Assembly (NCBI GenBank): GCA_938038815.1
Contig: CALHTF010000010.1
Coordinates: 1-64,000, forward strand
Source of the DNA: an uncultured Acidimicrobiales bacterium
Lineage (GTDB): Bacteria > Actinomycetota > Acidimicrobiia > Acidimicrobiales > SHLQ01
Length of the DNA stretch: 64,000 nucleotides
Reading direction: 5' to 3'
Numbering within the stretch: position 1 is the first letter of the stretch; every line of letters starts with the position of its first letter. The notes beneath the pieces are model-generated. The model was not told where the DNA came from. It saw only the letters and a list, made by a program, of their open reading frames with translations, and did not search any database. Of this stretch, positions 60,688 to 64,000 are shown in pieces. The translations under genes and the position numbers were made by a program.

Positions 60688-62943
60688 CTAGTCGTCGGCT
60701 GGTGGTTCTTCGGTGCCGAGATCTTGCTCGAACGGCGGTTGAATCACCAACGAACTCAGGCGGTTCGAGGCCGCCTCGTACTCGGCGATCGCTCGCTCGA
60801 TTTCGGCCTTGTCTTGCTCCCGACGGTGCAGATCGGCCAGCGCCGCTTCGAGGACCCGCCGTTCGCGCCCGAGGTGGGTGCGCCACTCGGCCATGCGGTC
60901 GGCTTCGGCGTTGAGAGTTTCGCGTTCGGCTTCGAGTTCGAGGCGGTGATCTTGCAAGCGCACGGCCTGGACGTCGTAGGCCTCGTTGGTTTCGTTCAGT
61001 TCGACCTGGCGGCGACGAAGGGCGAGTTCTTCCTCGTCGAGCTGGGCTGACTCGGCGGCCAAGGCTCGGGCGAAGTCGGTCTGCAGCGCCGCCGCGTCGT
61101 CGAGTTCGGCTTGGGTAGCGTCGAGGTCGCGTTGCTCAGCATCGAGTTCGGCCCGGCGTTCGTCGAGCGCTCCCTGCTTGGCGTCGAGCTCTTTGGTGGT
61201 CGCATCGAGGGCGTCGAACTGGTCCTTTTGATCCTGAGCTCGATGGTCGATCGCCGCGCTCGACGAAGCGAGTTGTTCTTGGCGCTCACGAAGTTTGAGC
61301 TCGGTGGCGTCGAGTTCGAGGGCGGTGGTTCGGGCAGCTTCGGTGCGGGTCTCGAGCTTGGCGACCGCTGTCTCGTGCTTTGCCTTACGGCTATCGAGGT
61401 CGGCTGATCGCTTGTTGTGCTTCTTGAGTGCCCGGTCGTAGGACTCTTGGTCCTGTTCGAGGGTCTTGCGCCGTTCGAGGTAACTGGTCTCTTCAGCGGC
61501 GAGTCGGTCGAGCTCTCGTTGCAGCTTGGCCTCGCGTGCCGCCAGGTCGTCCTGCTCGGTAAGGAGCTGTTGGTTCTTCTCGCCAAACTTGGTTTGTTCA
61601 GCGGCGAGTCGGCTGGCGGTCTCGGCCTGTTCGGCTTCTTGGGCTTGCAGCTCGCGTTGGCGAGCCTGCTGGGTTCGGGCGAGCTCGTCGAGATCGGCAA
61701 TCGTGCGGTCGAGGCTTTCCTGAGCGGCGGTCGCCGTCGCCCGGTCGATTGCCAGCCGCTCGGTCTGGTCGGCAAGGTCGAGTTCGACGGCCGCAACCTC
61801 TTGGAGCTGTTCGGCGAGCTGCTGGTTCTGCTCACGCAGTGCCTCTTCTTGCTGGGCAAGGGCGCTGCGGCGCTCGGCCATTTCGTTTTCGGTGCTGGCG
61901 AGCTCGGCTTCGAGCTCGCTTTGGCGGACCGTTGCGGCGAGAAGTTCGGCTTCCACGGCGGCCTGGCGATCGGACTCAACCGACAGTCCTTCAGCCCGCT
62001 CGGTTGATTCGTTTGCTTCGAGCTGCTGGGCGTGTAGCGATTGGCGGACCGCTTCGGCCTCCTGGCGTTCGGTCTCGAGGGCGGCTCGCTGTTCGTCGAG
62101 CTCTTGGGCGAAGCTCTCGAGTTCGGCTCGGTGGTCTTCAAGGTTGGCGGTTTGGGCGGCAATCTGAGAACGCGCGTCGTCGAGTTCTTCTTGGGCCAAG
62201 GCGACGCGTTCGGCTTCGGCAACCGAGGTCGCCCGAATCTCTTCTAGTGCGGTGCGATCGGCCGCGAGCTGAGCGATCTGTTCGTTGACCTCGTTGGCCG
62301 AATCTTCGTTGGCCGCGCTGGTGCGCGACTGCGCTTCCCTGAGTTCGCGCTCGCGTTCGGCAACCTGTTCGGTCCGAACACGGAGTTCGGTTTCGCGTTG
62401 ACGCAACGCCGACATTGCCTGAGCGATGCGTTCTTCGCGTTCGTCGCGGGCCTGCTCTTCGTCGCCCGGTGCTGGCGGAGGGGGTGGTGGGGGCGGGGGT
62501 GGCGGAATCGAGGATTCCGGCGCCGCCGGAGTCACCGGCGGCGGGTTGCTCGGCGGCGGGGGAGGAGGGGGAATGGCTCCCGGGGTCGATGCCTCGGCGA
62601 GTCGAGCCGCGGCTTGACGTTCGGTCTTGAGCTTCGTGTACCAAGCCGAGATCTCCTCGGCTTCGTGTTCGAGTTCGACGTATCGGTCGTCGATTTCGAC
62701 CAACTTCGCGTCGAGGTGGTCACACCAGGCGTGAAGATCGTCAACCTGGTCGAAGTTTCCGGATGTGAACCATTCCTGGCTGCTGAGTTTGCCGGGATGT
62801 GGCGCCGAACGAACCAACGCCACCCGTTGGCGTTGTTCCGCAAGGCGATCTCGGACGGCGCGAAGGCTCACCGAATAACGCTCTACGAGTTCTCGACTTT
62901 GTTGCAGACGGTCAGACGCGCCTGGCTGATTCGAATCAACCAC
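60688..62943 (-). CDS. Large poly-proline/coiled-coil protein
   Basis: A 751-aa protein with an N-terminal globular region of about 120 residues (WYTKLKTERQ near its end), a poly-proline stretch at 124-159, and then a continuous heptad-rich coiled coil from about 165 to 735 made largely of Glu, Ala, Leu, Gln and Arg. Its layout recalls actinobacterial coiled-coil organisers such as Scy/FilP, but no sequence motif proves this. The GTG start is at 62943. It lies immediately upstream of the FrhB-family gene on the minus strand. Function unknown. Confidence 0.75.
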   Translation of the reverse strand: MVDSNQPGASDRLQQSRELVERYSVSLRAVRDRLAEQRQRVALVRSAPHPGKLSSQEWFTSGNFDQVDDLHAWCDHLDAKLVEIDDRYVELEHEAEEISAWYTKLKTERQAAARLAEASTPGAIPPPPPPPSNPPPVTPAAPESSIPPPPPPPPPPPAPGDEEQARDEREERIAQAMSALRQRETELRVRTEQVAERERELREAQSRTSAANEDSANEVNEQIAQLAADRTALEEIRATSVAEAERVALAQEELDDARSQIAAQTANLEDHRAELESFAQELDEQRAALETERQEAEAVRQSLHAQQLEANESTERAEGLSVESDRQAAVEAELLAATVRQSELEAELASTENEMAERRSALAQQEEALREQNQQLAEQLQEVAAVELDLADQTERLAIDRATATAAQESLDRTIADLDELARTQQARQRELQAQEAEQAETASRLAAEQTKFGEKNQQLLTEQDDLAAREAKLQRELDRLAAEETSYLERRKTLEQDQESYDRALKKHNKRSADLDSRKAKHETAVAKLETRTEAARTTALELDATELKLRERQEQLASSSAAIDHRAQDQKDQFDALDATTKELDAKQGALDERRAELDAEQRDLDATQAELDDAAALQTDFARALAAESAQLDEEELALRRRQVELNETNEAYDVQAVRLQDHRLELEAERETLNAEADRMAEWRTHLGRERRVLEAALADLHRREQDKAEIERAIAEYEAASNRLSSLVIQPPFEQDLGTEEPPADD

Positions 62944-63035
62944 ATTCGTCTTTCGGCAATTTCTGGACTGAAGTTACGGTTTCGGTCGATGCCGTATGGG
63001 CCTTCCGCCCTGATCCGACTACTCTAAGCTCCCCT

Positions 63036-63107
63036 GCCCTCGTAGCTCAGGGGATAGAGCATCGGTTTCCGGAACCGTGTGCGGAGGTTCGAATCCTCCC
63101 GAGGGCG
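63036..63107 (+). tRNA. tRNA-Arg (CCG)
   Basis: The cloverleaf is GCCCTCG/CGAGGGC for the acceptor, GCTC/GAGC for the D stem, anticodon loop TTCCGGA with anticodon CCG, and GGAGG-TTCGAAT-CCTCC for the T arm. The outermost anticodon-stem pair is a T-T mismatch; the rest pairs normally. The discriminator is G. CCA is not encoded. It sits 45 nt before argS. Confidence 0.95.
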
Positions 63108-63152
63108 CAATTCCAACGCAGGGCTGCAGGCCTGCGCCTGTAGGATCTTGCG

Positions 63153-64000
63153 ATGGTAACGGGCATTCTTTCCCAAGCACTTTCTGACGCGCTCACCGCT
63201 TCGGGCATTGAAGCGCCCGACGAGATTCACCTCGAGCGACCGGCACGGCGCGAACACGGCGACTGGTCGTCGAACGTGGCGATGGCCACCGCGAAGAACG
63301 CGGGCAAGAACCCTCGCGAATTGGCGGGCGAGATCGTCGCCCACATCGAAGCCAATCCGCCCACGGTGGTGAAGTCGGTCGAGATCGCCGGCCCAGGCTT
63401 TGTGAACTTCCACCTGTACGACACCTGGCTACACGACGTACTGACCAACGCCGTTACCCAAGGCACCGACAACTTTGGTCGAAGCGAGACCGGTGCTGGC
63501 CAGGCGGTCAACGTCGAGTTTGTAAGCGCTAATCCAAACAAGCCGCTGCACGCCGGCCATGCTCGAGGCGCCTGCTACGGCGATGCGATCGCCCGGTTAC
63601 TCGAACGCACCGGCCACACCGTCACCCGCGAGACCTACCTCAACGACCGCGGCGTACAGATGAAGTTGTTCGCCGACTCGTTGGCCGCTCGCAAGCGGGG
63701 CGAAGAGCCGCCCGCCGATGGCTACCAGGGCGAGTACCTCATCGAATGGGCCGCCGAGATGCCCGACGACGCCGACCCGGCGGTGTGGGGTTACGAGCGG
63801 GCGCTCAAGAGCCACAGCGCAACCCTCGAAAGCGTGGGCATTCACTTCGACGTCTGGTTCAGCGAGAAGTCGATGATCGAGTCGGGCGCTATCGACGCGA
63901 CGCTGACCGCGTTGGCCGAGCGCGACATGACCTACACCAACGACGACGCCTTGTGGTTGAAGTCGACCGAGTTCGGCGACGACAAGGACCGGGTGTTGGT
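63153..64000 (+). CDS. argS: Arginyl-tRNA synthetase, 5' part (cut by window end)
   Basis: The open frame begins ATG at 63153 and runs off the window end, so 282 residues are visible. The N-terminal Add domain includes EIHLERPARREHGDWSSNVA, and the class I HIGH-type motif is NPNKPLHAGHARGACYGDAI near residue 125, followed by TYLNDRGVQMKLF. It charges tRNA-Arg, whose CCG isoacceptor gene lies just upstream. Confidence 0.95.
   Translation, partial: MVTGILSQALSDALTASGIEAPDEIHLERPARREHGDWSSNVAMATAKNAGKNPRELAGEIVAHIEANPPTVVKSVEIAGPGFVNFHLYDTWLHDVLTNAVTQGTDNFGRSETGAGQAVNVEFVSANPNKPLHAGHARGACYGDAIARLLERTGHTVTRETYLNDRGVQMKLFADSLAARKRGEEPPADGYQGEYLIEWAAEMPDDADPAVWGYERALKSHSATLESVGIHFDVWFSEKSMIESGAIDATLTALAERDMTYTNDDALWLKSTEFGDDKDRVL

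Overview
The window is a high-GC, gene-dense chromosomal segment of an actinobacterium, most likely of the class Acidimicrobiia (Ilumatobacter-like). This placement is inferred from gene content, not from a marker-gene search. The supporting genes are a BldD-family regulator with an intact c-di-GMP signature, four F420-type oxidoreductase families (two LLM, one PPOX-type, one FrhB-type), the actinobacterial trio of MSMEG_4193-type phosphomutase, DUF3090 and SCO1664-type protein, a class II DAHP synthase, a FolP2-type dihydropteroate synthase paralogue, and a MurA carrying Asp at the fosfomycin-target cysteine. No transposase, integrase, prophage, CRISPR array or rRNA operon was seen. Most of the window is core genome.

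Layout. 1-5.8 kb: a 13-bp tandem repeat, an ABC-F protein with a strong hairpin before its start, a MoxR/VWA pair and LtrA. 5.8-10.2 kb, minus strand: a membrane protein, an RskA-type anti-sigma factor overlapping its ECF sigma factor, class II DAHP synthase and a primary-like sigma factor. 10.2-13 kb: a hairpin-rich intergenic region, then nadD, a LytR_C protein and rsfS. 13-15.4 kb: a secreted RTX-repeat protein, a NUDIX hydrolase and tRNA-Ala(GGC). 15.5-22.7 kb: a radical SAM/SPASM protein, leuS, a six-helix ABC-exporter-like protein whose ATPase domain has lost its P-loop, and a secreted apiosidase-like protein with an RTX tail. 22.7-27.8 kb: a tight five-gene minus-strand operon (phosphotransferase, PAC2, LLM, cytochrome P450, LLM). 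27.9-35.3 kb: an SGNH lipoprotein, a thioredoxin-like protein, comEA-comEC, PPOX, a TauD-like dioxygenase, folP2 and holA. 35.3-41.5 kb: rpsT, lepA, a lipoprotein, hrcA-dnaJ-rsmE. 41.5-50.5 kb: bldD, a bactofilin-like/Excalibur fusion, a DUF1844-like protein, infC-rpmI-rplT, an rRNA methyltransferase and pheST. 50.5-64 kb: an L,D-transpeptidase, an MFS transporter, murA, a small membrane ORF, a NifU-type protein, a rhomboid protease, the SCO1664/DUF3090/phosphomutase trio, a family 5 UDG, a lipoprotein, chorismate mutase, an FrhB-family flavoprotein, a poly-proline coiled-coil protein, tRNA-Arg(CCG) and the 5' part of argS.

How the parts may work together. The window encodes a BldD homologue and also has three exact matches to the Streptomyces BldD operator consensus: one between the rRNA methyltransferase and pheS, and two upstream of the L,D-transpeptidase. 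Two weaker matches lie upstream of bldD itself. This suggests a c-di-GMP-responsive circuit touching cell-wall and translation genes. Two of the exact sites also carry the stop codon of the preceding gene, and one sits in a longer perfect palindrome, so a role as a structural or REP-like element is a real alternative. Other unusual items are the ATPase-dead ABC-like protein, the bactofilin/Excalibur fusion, a ComEC whose terminal domain has lost the metallo-beta-lactamase motif and whose middle is written almost entirely in G/T-ending codons, and several long intergenic palindromes.
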